From: Dolichospermum compactum NIES-806 | GTDB lineage: Bacteria; Cyanobacteriota; Cyanobacteriia; Cyanobacteriales; Nostocaceae | Direction: 5' to 3' | Assembly (NCBI RefSeq): GCF_002368115.1 | Contig: NZ_AP018316.1 | Span: 790,486 to 854,485 of the forward strand | DNA: 64,000 nt | Shown: positions 27,828 through 37,827 of the stretch, in pieces | Layout: every line of letters starts with the position of its first letter | Numbering within the stretch: position 1 is the first letter of the stretch | Notes under the pieces: generated by a model | Database searches by the model: none | Told to the model about the DNA's origin: nothing | Seen by the model: only the letters and a program-made list of their open reading frames with translations | Program-made: the position numbers and the translations under genes

Positions 27828-28172
27828 AAAAAATGCTCCTGGTTTGAATAGTCGGGATTTTTACCGAAATTGTTAAAAATTACGGTGTAATATTACATTT
27901 GATTGCGTTATCTACGGTCAATCATTAGACCTACTGTTCGCTGATTAAAAGCCTATAATTACTACTGGCAAGTATTTGTAGGTCTTTTTTGTCTAAAACA
28001 GTATTTAGTAAATAACGCAAATTAATTATTAAATTTTATTATAACTATAAGATTATGAGAACTTATTTAATAAATCTTAATAATCTCCACTCAGTTTCAC
28101 AACTGTCACATACTGTATATTTAGTATTACAATACTGAGTTAAATTATTAACAATACTAACTAATTAAGATC
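27828..28172. other. gene-free stretch between divergent genes
   Basis: AT-rich; no gene, repeat or clear regulatory site is seen. It contains the divergent promoters of the small protein and the lipase-like gene. Confidence 0.5.
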
Positions 28173-28784
28173 ATGACAACAAAACAGCAAAATCCCGTTT
28201 TATTAGTGCATGGTATTAACGATACTGGGGCGGTTTTCAATAAAATGGCATTTTATCTGCGAAAACAAGGTTTGTCCGTGTATACGGTGGATTTAATCCC
28301 TAACAATGGTTCTGAGGTTTTGGAGAAATTAGCCCAGCAAGTAGCTGATTATGTAAATAATATCTTTGCAGCAGCGCAACCACTGGATATAGTGGGTTTT
28401 AGTATGGGAGGAATTGTCAGCCGTTATTATATTCAGCGGTTGGGGGGAATAAATAGAGTCCAGCGATTTATGACAATTTCTTCACCTCATTATGGAACTA
28501 TAGTTGCTTATGGTACTTGGCTGGCTGGTGCTTTGCAAATGCGTCCTCATAGTGATTTTCTCAATGATTTAAATGCTGATGTCGAGATGTTAAAGCAGTT
28601 GAATTTTACATCTATTTGGACACCTTATGATTTGATGATTTTACCGGCTAGTAGTTCAAAAATCCCTGTAAGTAAGGACGTTATTTTACGAGTTGCATTT
28701 CATTCTTGGATGTTAACAGATGATCGGACTTTAGAAAAAGTAGCCGCAGCTTTAGTAGAACCGATTAATGTGTATCCCCAATGA
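28173..28784 (+). CDS. alpha/beta-hydrolase, lipase class 2-like
   Basis: The 203-residue protein starts with VLLVHGINDTGAVF, the oxyanion HG motif. GFSMGG (about residues 76-81) holds the nucleophile Ser. A Tyr/Gly-rich segment TISSPHYGTIVAYG is typical of LipA/EstA-like triacylglycerol lipases. An Asp around LMILPASSSKIP and a His around VAFHSWM would complete the triad. No signal peptide is seen, so it is probably cytoplasmic. Its stop overlaps the convergent VOC gene by 20 bases. Confidence 0.85.
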   Translation: MTTKQQNPVLLVHGINDTGAVFNKMAFYLRKQGLSVYTVDLIPNNGSEVLEKLAQQVADYVNNIFAAAQPLDIVGFSMGGIVSRYYIQRLGGINRVQRFMTISSPHYGTIVAYGTWLAGALQMRPHSDFLNDLNADVEMLKQLNFTSIWTPYDLMILPASSSKIPVSKDVILRVAFHSWMLTDDRTLEKVAAALVEPINVYPQ

Positions 28785-29196
28785 GGGTATGTTCAGCATT
28801 GCCAAAAATCGCTTCTGGATGACGATAATACTTAAATTCCATTAAGTTATAAAATGGGTCTTCTAAGAAAAAAGTTTGATGTTCTAGAAGGGAATCGGTA
28901 AAGCGGTATTTGGGTTCTTCTCTAAACTTTAAATCTTTGTTTTTTGCCTTTTCTAGTAATTCTTGCCAATCTTGTTCTTGGGTGAAAATTAGTCCAAAAT
29001 GTCGAGGATAAATTGCTTTTTGAGGTGTGAGGATGTCTTTTGTTATGTGTGCTACTAATTGATGTCCATAAAGGTTGAGAATCAAAGCGTGGGGGTTTTC
29101 GCGTCCGGGTATGCAGCCTAAACCATCAACATAATAGGCTTTGGTTTGGGGGATATTGGTGACGGGAAAGGCGAGGTGAAATATGGTTTGGTTCAT
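28765..29196 (-). CDS. VOC-fold (glyoxalase/dioxygenase-like) protein
   Basis: The 143-residue single-unit VOC protein starts FHLAFPVTNIPQTKAYYVDG. LDP-type end LEDPFYNLMEFKYY carries the metal-binding Glu, and His 7 is the other usual ligand. YGHQLVAHI is the central strand. Its substrate is unknown; it may be a small lyase or dioxygenase. It converges with the lipase-like gene and overlaps its 3' end, which can make their transcripts interfere. Confidence 0.85.
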   Translation of the reverse strand: MNQTIFHLAFPVTNIPQTKAYYVDGLGCIPGRENPHALILNLYGHQLVAHITKDILTPQKAIYPRHFGLIFTQEQDWQELLEKAKNKDLKFREEPKYRFTDSLLEHQTFFLEDPFYNLMEFKYYRHPEAIFGNAEHTLIGDTH

Positions 29197-29296
29197 GGTG
29201 GGGGTGAGTTGGAGAATAAAAGTAGGATTTAGTTAATTTCTCTGTAGGTTTATTATCAATAATAGTAAAATAATCAATAATTTCGAGTTTGATGTT

Positions 29297-29506
29297 ATGG
29301 GTAATGAGATATTTAGAGATCGTCTGAACCGCAAAATTGAGAAGTTCATCTTGGAGGCTCAGGACTGTATAAAATTAGAGCATAATGGAATGGCTGGTAA
29401 CGTTCGTAAAATCTTGGTTTAAGAACTTCTACCCATAGCAAATAAACTGACTATTATGGTTATATATGTAACTAATGCGATCGCTCATCCTGTGTGGGAA
29501 CTAACT
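29297..29506 (+). pseudogene. remnant of a DUF6602-like gene
   Basis: ATG 29297 opens a 41-residue frame (MGNEIFRDRLNRKIEKFILE, then LEHNGMAGNVRKILV) that stops at TAA 29420. The same frame continues ELLPIANKLTIMVIYV, as if AAA/GAA had become TAA, and closes near 29506. The pattern resembles the N-terminus of proteins found next to restriction-type genes (DUF6602-like); this is from memory and not certain. Only the first part is left. Confidence 0.4.
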
Positions 29507-29610
29507 TGATTGTCAAGCGATCGCATATTTAAAACTTTCACAGAAGCATACTTTTTATACCCGGCATGACAAACTAACGTTGTTTTATCAGCCAGTGACT
29601 TAATACTGCA

Positions 29611-30297
29611 CACTATGAATTGTCATCAGTAGAAATCAAAGAACTAGCACGACGTATTGATGGTGTATTTTTACCCAAAGCTGAGTACCCAGAAGATCCG
29701 ATTTATTTTGTCGAAGTTCAATTTCAAGATGATGATAACTTATACTGGCGGTTGATTACGGAAGTATTTCTGTATTTAAACCAGTATAAACCTGATAAAA
29801 AATGGCAAGCTGTAGTATTGTGGGCTAAACGGAGTCTTGATCCTGGAATACCCTTGACATATCAAAGTTCACTAGCTGCAGGACAAATTCATGTAGTTTA
29901 TTTAGATGAATGAACTGATACATCATCTTCAATTGGTTTAGGAATTATTCAATTAGTAGTTGCGCCTGAAGATGAAGCAATACAAACAGCAAGAAGTTTA
30001 ATTAATTTAGTACAACAAGCAGATGCGGCAAACAGTCGTTATCTTTTAGAATTAGTAGAAAGGATGCTAATTTACAAGTTTTCCACTTATAGCCGTCAGG
30101 AGTTAGAAGCGATGTTTGGATTAACAGAATGGCGACAAACTCGATTTTATCAAGAAGTTAAGGAAGAAACTAAGTTAGAAGCAATTCCTCGTCTTTTGAA
30201 AATGGGTTTGAGTGTAGAACAAATTGCGGAAGCACTGGAATTAGATATTGAAATAGTGCAACAAGCTATGAAAACACAATGTGTCAAAGAGTCTTAA
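29611..30297 (+). pseudogene. DUF2887/Rpn-like transposase-nuclease family gene with internal stop
   Basis: The frame reads SSVEIKELARRIDGVFLP, then YFVEVQFQDDDNLYWRL, the PD-(D/E)XK-type core of the family. It continues to VVYLDE, then TGA at 29911-29913. It goes on in the same frame (TDTSSSIGLGIIQLVVAPED) to MFGLTEWRQTRFYQEVKEE and the stop at 30297. TGA in place of TGG is the simplest explanation. The usual N-terminus is missing and an in-frame TGA at 29596 closes the frame. These proteins are linked to mobile DNA (recombination-promoting nuclease-like). Confidence 0.75.
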
Positions 30298-30530
30298 TTT
30301 ACAAGTTTTTCACCTATAGCCGTCAGGAGTTAGAAGTAATGTTTGGATTAACAGAATGGCGACAAACCAGATTTTATCAAGAAGTTAAGGAAGAAGTACA
30401 GAAAGAAACTAAGTTAGAAACAACTCCTCGTCTTTTGAAAATGGGGTTGAGTGTAGAACAAATTGCCGAAGCCCTAGAATTAAAAATTGAAGTAGTACAA
30501 CAAGCAATGAAACAGCAAAGTAGAGAATAA
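30279..30530 (+). pseudogene. tandem duplicate of the DUF2887-like 3' end
   Basis: The 83-residue frame repeats the last ~75 residues of the preceding gene (IYKFFTYSRQELEVMFGLTE, ending VQQAMKQQSRE). It carries four extra residues (EVQK) relative to the first copy. It begins without a proper N-terminus. It looks like a duplication of about 230 bases that left an orphan C-terminal piece. Confidence 0.75.
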
Positions 30531-30647
30531 TTCTAAGCTATTTGACAAATAAAAGTGAAGGAGTAAAATTACGATAAATCTGCGGTAAAAGAGGATAAAA
30601 TCATTTTGTTAGCATAAAAATCTGAAAAAACTCATAATTTATCACAG

Positions 30648-31406
30648 ATGTTATCTTTAATAGATTCTGTTAATCCCTGGTTAGTGGGAGTAGGCTTAAA
30701 TGCAATTTTACTAGGAATAGTCGCAATTATTCCCAAAAAATTGCTCACCCCGGCAGGTATACTTAATGCTGGATTATTAGGAATAATCATTTGGGGAACA
30801 CTAGGTTGGCAGGGATATCTAGTGGTGGTATTTTATTTTATTGTTGGTTCTGGGGTAACGCGCATTGGTATGGCAGAAAAAGAAGCCGCCGGAATTGCGG
30901 AAAAACGTGCCGGTGCAAGAGGCCCTGAGAACGTTTGGGGTTCAGCATTAATAGCGGCTTTGTGTGCGTTGGGAGTCTTGTTTTTACCTGAGTTTAAATA
31001 TTTACTATGTTTGGGTTATGTTGCCAGTTTTAGCACTAAACTATCGGATACTACAGCCAGTGAAGTTGGTAAAGCTTATGGTAAAAGTACCTTTTTAATT
31101 ACCACATTGCAACCAGTTCCGAGAGGGACAGAAGGGGCGGTAAGTTTAGAAGGGACTTTAGCTGGTATGGTAGCATCAATAGCGATCGCACTCATTGGCT
31201 GGAGTGTAAATTTAATTAATCCCCTGGGTATTATTTGGAGTGTAATAGCTGCATTTATCGCTACAAATTTAGAAAGTGTTATTGGTGCAACTTTGCAATC
31301 TAAATATACGTGGCTGACTAATGAGGTTGTTAATATCTTCAATACCCTGATTGGTGCAACTGCGGCGATAATATTGGCATTAATTTACCAAAGTATCTTT
31401 GTTTAA
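30648..31406 (+). CDS. DUF92 / TIGR00297 family membrane protein (VTE6-like phytyl-phosphate kinase)
   Basis: The 252-residue integral membrane protein has about six hydrophobic spans. Family motifs are KEAAGIAEKRAGARGPENVW and SFSTKLSDTTASEVGKAYGK. The latter, with TLQPVPRGTEGAVSLEGT, is the cytosolic catalytic-type loop. In plants and cyanobacteria VTE6 makes phytyl diphosphate from phytyl phosphate for tocopherol and phylloquinone. The start is ATG 30648, with little sequence upstream beyond the decayed repeat gene. The function is inferred from family. Confidence 0.85.
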   Translation: MLSLIDSVNPWLVGVGLNAILLGIVAIIPKKLLTPAGILNAGLLGIIIWGTLGWQGYLVVVFYFIVGSGVTRIGMAEKEAAGIAEKRAGARGPENVWGSALIAALCALGVLFLPEFKYLLCLGYVASFSTKLSDTTASEVGKAYGKSTFLITTLQPVPRGTEGAVSLEGTLAGMVASIAIALIGWSVNLINPLGIIWSVIAAFIATNLESVIGATLQSKYTWLTNEVVNIFNTLIGATAAIILALIYQSIFV

Positions 31407-31431
31407 CTATTGACTCAAATTAAAATTTTTA

Positions 31432-31462
31432 TATCCCCAACTTCTTGAATAATTTGGGGATA
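31432..31462 (+). terminator. dispersed hairpin copy after the DUF92 gene
   Basis: TATCCCCAA and TTGGGGATA pair around CTTCTTGAATAAT, about 26 bases after the stop. It is followed by TTGTCATCTTG, without a strong T-run. Confidence 0.5.
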
Positions 31463-31673
31463 TTGTCATCTTGCTTACAGACTTAAAAATAGTTATCATT
31501 TAAAATCATTTAGTTTACTCTTAATAAAAAGATAGCATATTTAATTACCAGATATTAATTACATATTTAATTTATCGAATCTTTATGATTCCTAGATATA
31601 TTTTTCTACTGTTTTCTCCATTATTCAATGGAAAGTCTTATAGATGTTTTAGTATTATCCTGAGAATTACTTC

Positions 31674-32432
31674 ATGGAATCTTCATCTTTTTTAACTGTA
31701 AATGACCAGGAAATTACCCTAGCTGAAGTAGTCAAATACTTACAAATATCTGGTAGACTGGGAAATTTTATGAGTGACGTACTGCGTCAGCACGTAATTG
31801 AACAAGAAATTAGTGCCAGAACAGATATTGAGATTAGTTCCACATTAATTGAACAGACAATTATTGATTTTCGTCTGAAAAATCAACTAACTGATGCCCA
31901 AAAATTTCAAGAATGGCTAACAAATAATGGTACAGATTATACAACTTTTCATACATCTATTACCTTGAGCTTTCAGTTGGAGAAACTCAAAGCATTAATC
32001 ACAGAATCAAAATTACCAGAATACTTTATTGAAAAGAAGATTTACTTGGATAGAGTTATACTTTCGCGGATTCTAGTTGACAGTCGGGAATTAGCAGAAG
32101 AACTACAAACTCAAATTGAAGAAGGAAGTAGTTTTGAACAACTGGCAAAAGAGTATTCATTAGCCGATGAAAGAGTATTTAATGGCATGATGGGACCAAT
32201 TAGTCGGGGGACTATACCAGACATATTACGTGCGGCTGTAGACTCAACCAGCCCTGGAAAATTGATCAATCCCATAGAAATAGAAGGACGTTTTGCTTTA
32301 TTTAGATTAGAACAAATTCTTCCAGCCTCCTTAGAAGATCCTCAATTACAACAATCACTAAAAAATGAGCTATTTGAGAAATGGCTAGGGGATAAGATTC
32401 AAAATCTGACAGTCAAAATTCAATTGGATTAA
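31674..32432 (+). CDS. peptidylprolyl isomerase, PpiC/SurA type
   Basis: The 252-residue protein has an N-terminal helical chaperone part (QHVIEQEISARTDIEIS) and a parvulin domain at about 118-220. Its typical pieces are ILVDSRELAEELQTQIEEG, FEQLAKEYSLADERV and GPISRGTIPD. There is no signal peptide or lipobox, so it is probably cytoplasmic. It is 32 bases upstream of an HlyB-type ABC exporter and likely co-transcribed, suggesting help in folding or handling the exported peptide or protein. Confidence 0.88.
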   Translation: MESSSFLTVNDQEITLAEVVKYLQISGRLGNFMSDVLRQHVIEQEISARTDIEISSTLIEQTIIDFRLKNQLTDAQKFQEWLTNNGTDYTTFHTSITLSFQLEKLKALITESKLPEYFIEKKIYLDRVILSRILVDSRELAEELQTQIEEGSSFEQLAKEYSLADERVFNGMMGPISRGTIPDILRAAVDSTSPGKLINPIEIEGRFALFRLEQILPASLEDPQLQQSLKNELFEKWLGDKIQNLTVKIQLD

Positions 32433-32464
32433 AACTTCTAAATAATCAATTTTAACGAATAAAT

Positions 32465-35053
32465 GTGTTAAACAATTTACCCTGGAATGAACCGCCACTA
32501 TCCTGGCTAAATGCTGAAGAACAACGCGAATTAAAACAGCAAGCAGAAATACATAACTACAAACTTGGCGAAAAAATTTGGTCACAAAAATTAGGTGGTG
32601 ACCAATTTTTTATTGTCGCTGGTAAAGTGCGTTTACGAGAGGAAGAAGAAAATAAAACCGTAGCTACTTTACAAACAGGAGATTGGTTTGGTAACTGTCA
32701 ACCATTATTTGCTGACTGTAAAGCTGTAGCTGCTAGTAAGGAAGTTATAGTTGTGTGTTGGAATTCAGCTTTGTGGAAAAAGTTTTTAAATCCTCAAGTT
32801 GATGAATTTTGGAATAATTCAACAGAGGTAGAAGAGATTGAAACTATTTCACCAGTTCCTAATTCTCCCATGTCTCCACCTTCACATCCTGCTAAATGGG
32901 AACAAACCACAATTTCTAATTATCCTTTTGTGGGAAGTGGAAATACAGGTGCAGCTTGTTTAACAATGGTGGCGCAATATTTACAAAATCCTGTGCAATT
33001 AGAATGGGTACAACGTCAGTTGCGAGGACAAAAGCCGAAAAATCTGGTAGAAGCAGGGGAGAAATTAGGATTAGTATTGCGGAAATTAAAAGTTAATTGT
33101 AGTGAATTACGTCAATTATCTTTTCCGGCATTATTGTTGTGGAATCAAGGGAATCAGAAAGATAAAAATTCCCAATTAAATTGGGTTGTAGCCTATGGAA
33201 TGAAAGGCAATTTTTTAATTATTGCCAATCCCCAAAATCCTGATTATATTTGTGAACATTTACCTCAATCTGTGGTAGATAATTGTTGGGATGGTACATT
33301 ATGGCAAACTGAATTAATTTCCCAACAAGAGAAATTTAATTTAGCTTGGTTTACTCCCGCAGTTTGGAAATATCGAGGTTTATTAGGTGAGGTTTTATTA
33401 GCTTCATTTACTTTGCAATTATTGGGTTTAGCTTCTCCATTAATTACCCAAGTCATCATTGATAAAGTGATGGTGCAGGAGAGTTTAGCTACTTTGGATG
33501 TGATGGCGATCGCCCTCTTGTTCGTGGCGACATTTGAATCTATCCTGGGTATGCTGCGGCTATTCATATTTACCCACACAGCCCGACGTTTAGACTTGAG
33601 TTTATCGGCTCAACTTTTCCGCCATTTAATGCGTTTACCCTTGGCTTATTTTGAATCGCGGAGAGTGGGTGATACAGTTGCTAGAGTCCAGGAATTAGAA
33701 CAAATTCGCCAATTTCTCACAGGTACAGCTTTAACCGTCATTCTTGACAGTATCTTTGCCGTAGTTTATCTGGGATTGATGTTTTATTACAACATTCCCT
33801 TAACATTTGTAGCCTTAGCCGTATTACCATTATTTGCCACTTTAACCATTATCGCCACACCAATTTTGCGAAATTGGCTAAATGAAACTTTTAACCGGAG
33901 TGCGGACAGTCAATCGTTTTTAGTAGAGACAATCACTGGCATTCATTCTGTTAAAGCCCATGCCGCAGAACCAGTAGCGAGAGAACGGTGGGAAGGTTTA
34001 TTTGCCCGCTTCATTCGTACCAGTTTTAAAGCTTCCACCACATCTAATATTAGCAGTAATATTGGTGACTTTCTCACTAACTTTTCCACCTTAATTATCC
34101 TGTGGTTTGGGGCAAAATTAGTCATAGATCATCAATTGACAATTGGTCAATTAATCGCCTTTCAAATGTTATCAGGAAGAGTTACTAGTCCCTTATTAAG
34201 GCTAGTCCAGTTGTGGCAGAATCTCCAACAAGTGTTATTATCAGTAGATAGAATTGGTGATATTCTCAACGCTGCCCCAGAAACAGAAGCCGGCACAGGA
34301 TTAGTATTGCCACCCCTCAAAGGTGAAGTTAATTTCGACCAAGTTTTCTTTCGTTATCATGCCAACACCGAACCAGTATTAAAAGGCATTTCCTTTAATA
34401 TTGAACCAGGACAATTTGTAGGCATTGTCGGCAGAAGTGGTTCAGGGAAAAGTACCCTTTCTAAACTTCTGCAAAGACTCTATCAAATTGAGTCAGGAAG
34501 AATCCTCATTGATGGATTTGACATCAAAAGTGCTGACTTAGCATCTTTAAGACAACAAATAGGCGTAGTTCTCCAAGAAGACTTTTTATTTAATGGTTCA
34601 ATCTTGGAAAACATCACATTAGGAAATACAGATATTACCTCAGAACAAGTTGTCGAAGCCGCCAGATTAGCAGTAGCCCATGACTTCATTAGTCAACTAC
34701 CTTACGGCTATGAAAACAACGTGGGAGAAAGAGGAACAGCATTATCTGGAGGGCAAAGACAACGCATAGCATTAGCCAGATTATTCCTAGCATCTGCACC
34801 AATTCTCATCTTAGATGAAGCCACCAGCGCCTTAGATAGTGAAACCGAACAACAAGTATTACAAAACCTCAAAAATGTTTCCTCTAACCGCACAGTGTTC
34901 TTAATTGCCCACCGCTTTGCCCCCCTCAAACGTGCTGATTTAATCTTAGTCATGGAAAAAGGAGTAATAGCCGAAAGAGGAACACATTTAGAACTCTTAA
35001 AACAAAAAGGTTTGTATTGGTCACTTTATCAAAGACAACAAGCGAATATTTAA
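32465..35053 (+). CDS. HlyB-family ABC exporter with cyclic-nucleotide-binding-like and degenerate C39 domains
   Basis: The 862-residue half-transporter starts at GTG 32465. Residues about 15-125 are a cNMP-binding-like domain (LGEKIWSQKLGGDQFFIV and so on). Residues about 150-275 form a C39-like peptidase region, but where the family has the catalytic DCGAACL it reads GNTGAACL (Thr 161 for Cys), so it cannot cut. Six membrane helices lie at about 295-560. The ATPase shows GRSGSGKST, LSGGQRQRIALARL and LILDEATSALD. Similar proteins belong to type I secretion. It follows a PPIase gene. No HlyD-type adaptor lies next to it; the next gene is convergent. Confidence 0.9.
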   Translation: MLNNLPWNEPPLSWLNAEEQRELKQQAEIHNYKLGEKIWSQKLGGDQFFIVAGKVRLREEEENKTVATLQTGDWFGNCQPLFADCKAVAASKEVIVVCWNSALWKKFLNPQVDEFWNNSTEVEEIETISPVPNSPMSPPSHPAKWEQTTISNYPFVGSGNTGAACLTMVAQYLQNPVQLEWVQRQLRGQKPKNLVEAGEKLGLVLRKLKVNCSELRQLSFPALLLWNQGNQKDKNSQLNWVVAYGMKGNFLIIANPQNPDYICEHLPQSVVDNCWDGTLWQTELISQQEKFNLAWFTPAVWKYRGLLGEVLLASFTLQLLGLASPLITQVIIDKVMVQESLATLDVMAIALLFVATFESILGMLRLFIFTHTARRLDLSLSAQLFRHLMRLPLAYFESRRVGDTVARVQELEQIRQFLTGTALTVILDSIFAVVYLGLMFYYNIPLTFVALAVLPLFATLTIIATPILRNWLNETFNRSADSQSFLVETITGIHSVKAHAAEPVARERWEGLFARFIRTSFKASTTSNISSNIGDFLTNFSTLIILWFGAKLVIDHQLTIGQLIAFQMLSGRVTSPLLRLVQLWQNLQQVLLSVDRIGDILNAAPETEAGTGLVLPPLKGEVNFDQVFFRYHANTEPVLKGISFNIEPGQFVGIVGRSGSGKSTLSKLLQRLYQIESGRILIDGFDIKSADLASLRQQIGVVLQEDFLFNGSILENITLGNTDITSEQVVEAARLAVAHDFISQLPYGYENNVGERGTALSGGQRQRIALARLFLASAPILILDEATSALDSETEQQVLQNLKNVSSNRTVFLIAHRFAPLKRADLILVMEKGVIAERGTHLELLKQKGLYWSLYQRQQANI

Positions 35054-35095
35054 GATTTATCTCCGCGTCTCCGCGCCTCTGCATGAGAAAGAAAT

Positions 35096-36064
35096 TTAAT
35101 CCAAAACATTCAAACCCAAAGCTACAGCCCCCCATAAAGGTGCATCATCACCCAATAATGCCCGCACAACCTCAAAATTTACCTCTGGGAGTGCGGTTTC
35201 CCTAGCCACTTTTCGCACCACAGTCCAGAAATTATCCCCAGCTTTGGTGACACCACCACCTAAAACAAACCGTTGGGGGTTCATGAGGTTGGCGACATTA
35301 CCAATACCGACCCCCAAAGCCCAAGCACCCCTATATAATACTTCTTGTGCTATTTCATCTCCGTTGGCTGCTGCGGTGCTGACGACTTTGCCTGTAAGTA
35401 AGTTAAGATCATTACCAGTCAAATACCTGAGTACGTCTCCCCTGATTTTACCGTTAGTGCTGGGTGGTTCTTTCTCCAACATTTCCCGGGCATTTTGCGC
35501 CATGTAGGGACCAGAAGCTAAACGTTCTACACATCCCCGTTTTCCACATAAGCATAATGGACCTCTAGGATCAACCACCATGTGTCCAATTTCTCCCGCC
35601 ATGCCTAATGCGCCTCGCCAGGGTTTACCGTCAAGTATCCAGCCTCCACCGACACCTGTACTAATGGTAATGTAAAATAAGCTATCATATCCTTGACCAG
35701 CCCCAAAACGATGTTCACCAACAGCAGCAACGTTAGCATCATTATCTATACTGGCGGGTGCGTGATAATCCTCTTCGAGGATTTGTTTCAGGGGAACATT
35801 TTCCCAGCCAGGAACGTGATGAGATAAGCGGACTAAACCTGTGGTGGCATCCACTGGACCACCAAAGCTGACACCAATAGTATCCGGTTTCCTTCCTTTT
35901 AGCACGGAATCAATAAGCGATCGCATAATTTCCAAATCAGTCAAAGCATCACCATTTGTAGGAGAAAATCGTGATTCATGATCCAACCACTCCTTCCCAC
36001 CAGCCTTAACTGTTGCTGCTGCCAATTTTGTCCCGCCAAAGTCTAGAGCTAAAATTAATGTCAT
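35096..36064 (-). CDS. ROK-family sugar kinase (glucokinase-like)
   Basis: The 322-residue protein starts at ATG 36064 (MTLILALDFGGTKLAA; the upstream ATG at 36094 adds unlike residues). The phosphate-binding motif is DFGGTK. The ROK signature is LCLCGKRGCVERLASGPYM, with the zinc-binding C-x-C-G-x-x-G-C-x-E. The catalytic segment is ASIDNDANVAAVGEHRFG (Asp in DND). It probably phosphorylates glucose or a related hexose with ATP. It is convergent with the exporter gene, leaving 42 bases between stops. Confidence 0.9.
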   Translation of the reverse strand: MTLILALDFGGTKLAAATVKAGGKEWLDHESRFSPTNGDALTDLEIMRSLIDSVLKGRKPDTIGVSFGGPVDATTGLVRLSHHVPGWENVPLKQILEEDYHAPASIDNDANVAAVGEHRFGAGQGYDSLFYITISTGVGGGWILDGKPWRGALGMAGEIGHMVVDPRGPLCLCGKRGCVERLASGPYMAQNAREMLEKEPPSTNGKIRGDVLRYLTGNDLNLLTGKVVSTAAANGDEIAQEVLYRGAWALGVGIGNVANLMNPQRFVLGGGVTKAGDNFWTVVRKVARETALPEVNFEVVRALLGDDAPLWGAVALGLNVLD

Positions 36065-36693
36065 ATTATTAAAAATAAGAGGTTTACGAAACAACCATCA
36101 ACCATTCACCATTATTACTTAATAACAATTTTGCTGTAGTTCATTATGAAACCGTCTTCGCTATTTGGATATAAAATATTTGTATATCCATCATGCTTAT
36201 GTCCTATATGTAACCTAATTCATTACATTTGTAAATACAATCATAGTCATCCTCAATTTCTGTTAGACTATGGACATTGTTAAATTTCATGAAGAATAAA
36301 TTAATACAAAGATGTATTTTTGTAGAATTCACCTAATTAATTAGGTTAGACTGGAATCAAAATACATGATTAGTTTAAGATAAAAATCTACATCTTTATA
36401 TTTTTTTAGCAACCAATTGAGAATATTTCGCAATATGGATAAATTAAGATATAATTTACTAACTGCTAAATCTATGCCATTCGGTATCCATCAAACAAGT
36501 CATAAATTAGCCGTAACCATTCTAGAAATAACTTCTATAAATTATAAAATAATACTGTATTTTTAATTATTGTATCTTTTTGAATAGTTTTTGAGATATT
36601 TTTTTGAATAGGATTTATTTAAGCATACGCAACTTTAAAAATCAGGATTTTATCTAAACATTGACCATTAAATTTTTACTTGAGTAAGTGTAA
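36065..36693. other. gene-free stretch, AT-rich
   Basis: About 630 bases without a credible frame, tRNA or repeat. It contains divergent promoters for the kinase and the sucrase/ferredoxin-like gene. Confidence 0.5.
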
Positions 36694-37668
36694 ATGAATA
36701 AACTTTTTTGTGCAGATAATTCACGGGAAATCCAAGAAGATATAATTGGTAGTGCCACCAACTACCAAACCTACATTTTAATAGAATGTCCTACCCCTTG
36801 GGTTTATGAAGCCTTTGAATCTAAATGGGTACCAGATAACTTACGCACTTTAATAGAAGATGTAAACCGCGCCCAACTACCAATTCGGTTTCTATTAATT
36901 GCCAATGATGAATCCCATAAAGTCCAAGAAACAACCCTATTAATTTATCAACAGCAACAGGGATTAAGTCAAGGATACCGAAAACAAGAATTTAAATTAC
37001 CAAATATTGAACAAGTCGCCGGAATTGTCAGTAAATGGTTAGCAGGGATGAGTGTTGATTATGAAATAGAATCCAGTATTACCAGAGATATCTTAATATG
37101 TACTCATGGTAGCCATGATCAATGTTGTGCTAGATATGGCAATCCTTTTTACTTTTACTCTCAAAATACAATTGCTGATTTACAGTTAAATCACATCAGA
37201 ATTTGGAAATCAAGTCATTTTGGAGGACATAGATTTGCTCCTACAGCCATAGATTTTCCCCAAGGAAGATATTATGGTATCCTCGATCAAGATACCCTGA
37301 AATCAATTCTCACCCATACTGGGGATATACAATGTTTACATAAAGTTTATCGTGGTTGGGGAATATTGCCAAATCCTCTCCAAATCTTGGAAAGAGAACT
37401 CATGCTGCGTTTAGGTTGGGATTGGTTTAACTATCAAATAACAGGTAAAATCATCGAAAAAAGCTTAGATAATCATACAATTATTGGTGAGTTAAGTTTT
37501 GAACAACCTGACGGTACTCTCTACACTTATCACGCCAAACTTATCAAAGATGATGTGAAAACACAAACAGTAAAGGTTTCTTGTCATGCCACCAAAGAAA
37601 CAGTATGTTTGAAATATGCTATCTCTAATCTTTGGCTGGTAGCGAAGAAAGTGGCAACTTATAGTTAA
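36694..37668 (+). CDS. sucrase/ferredoxin-like family protein
   Basis: The 324-residue protein contains the family's thioredoxin-like iron-sulfur part. ILICTHGSHDQCCARYG (about 129-145) has the Cys and His ligands, and KSSHFGGHRFAPTAIDFPQG is the other conserved block. The N-terminal half, NYQTYILIECPTPWVYEAFE, fits too. Such proteins bind a [2Fe-2S] cluster; the cellular role is not known. It starts at ATG 36694 with AGTGTAA upstream (weak). The gene is alone. Confidence 0.85.
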   Translation: MNKLFCADNSREIQEDIIGSATNYQTYILIECPTPWVYEAFESKWVPDNLRTLIEDVNRAQLPIRFLLIANDESHKVQETTLLIYQQQQGLSQGYRKQEFKLPNIEQVAGIVSKWLAGMSVDYEIESSITRDILICTHGSHDQCCARYGNPFYFYSQNTIADLQLNHIRIWKSSHFGGHRFAPTAIDFPQGRYYGILDQDTLKSILTHTGDIQCLHKVYRGWGILPNPLQILERELMLRLGWDWFNYQITGKIIEKSLDNHTIIGELSFEQPDGTLYTYHAKLIKDDVKTQTVKVSCHATKETVCLKYAISNLWLVAKKVATYS

Positions 37669-37827
37669 AATATGGCAGGAGTTAGGAGTCAGGAGTCAGG
37701 AGTCAGAAGTAAAACTGACTGTACGGCTTTAAATTTAGATCCTGTACCTCATTAATTTAAGTACATACTTAAAAGAAAACTATACTCCTGTATAAAATTA
37801 AATTTTATGGAGTAGGAAAATAAAAAA

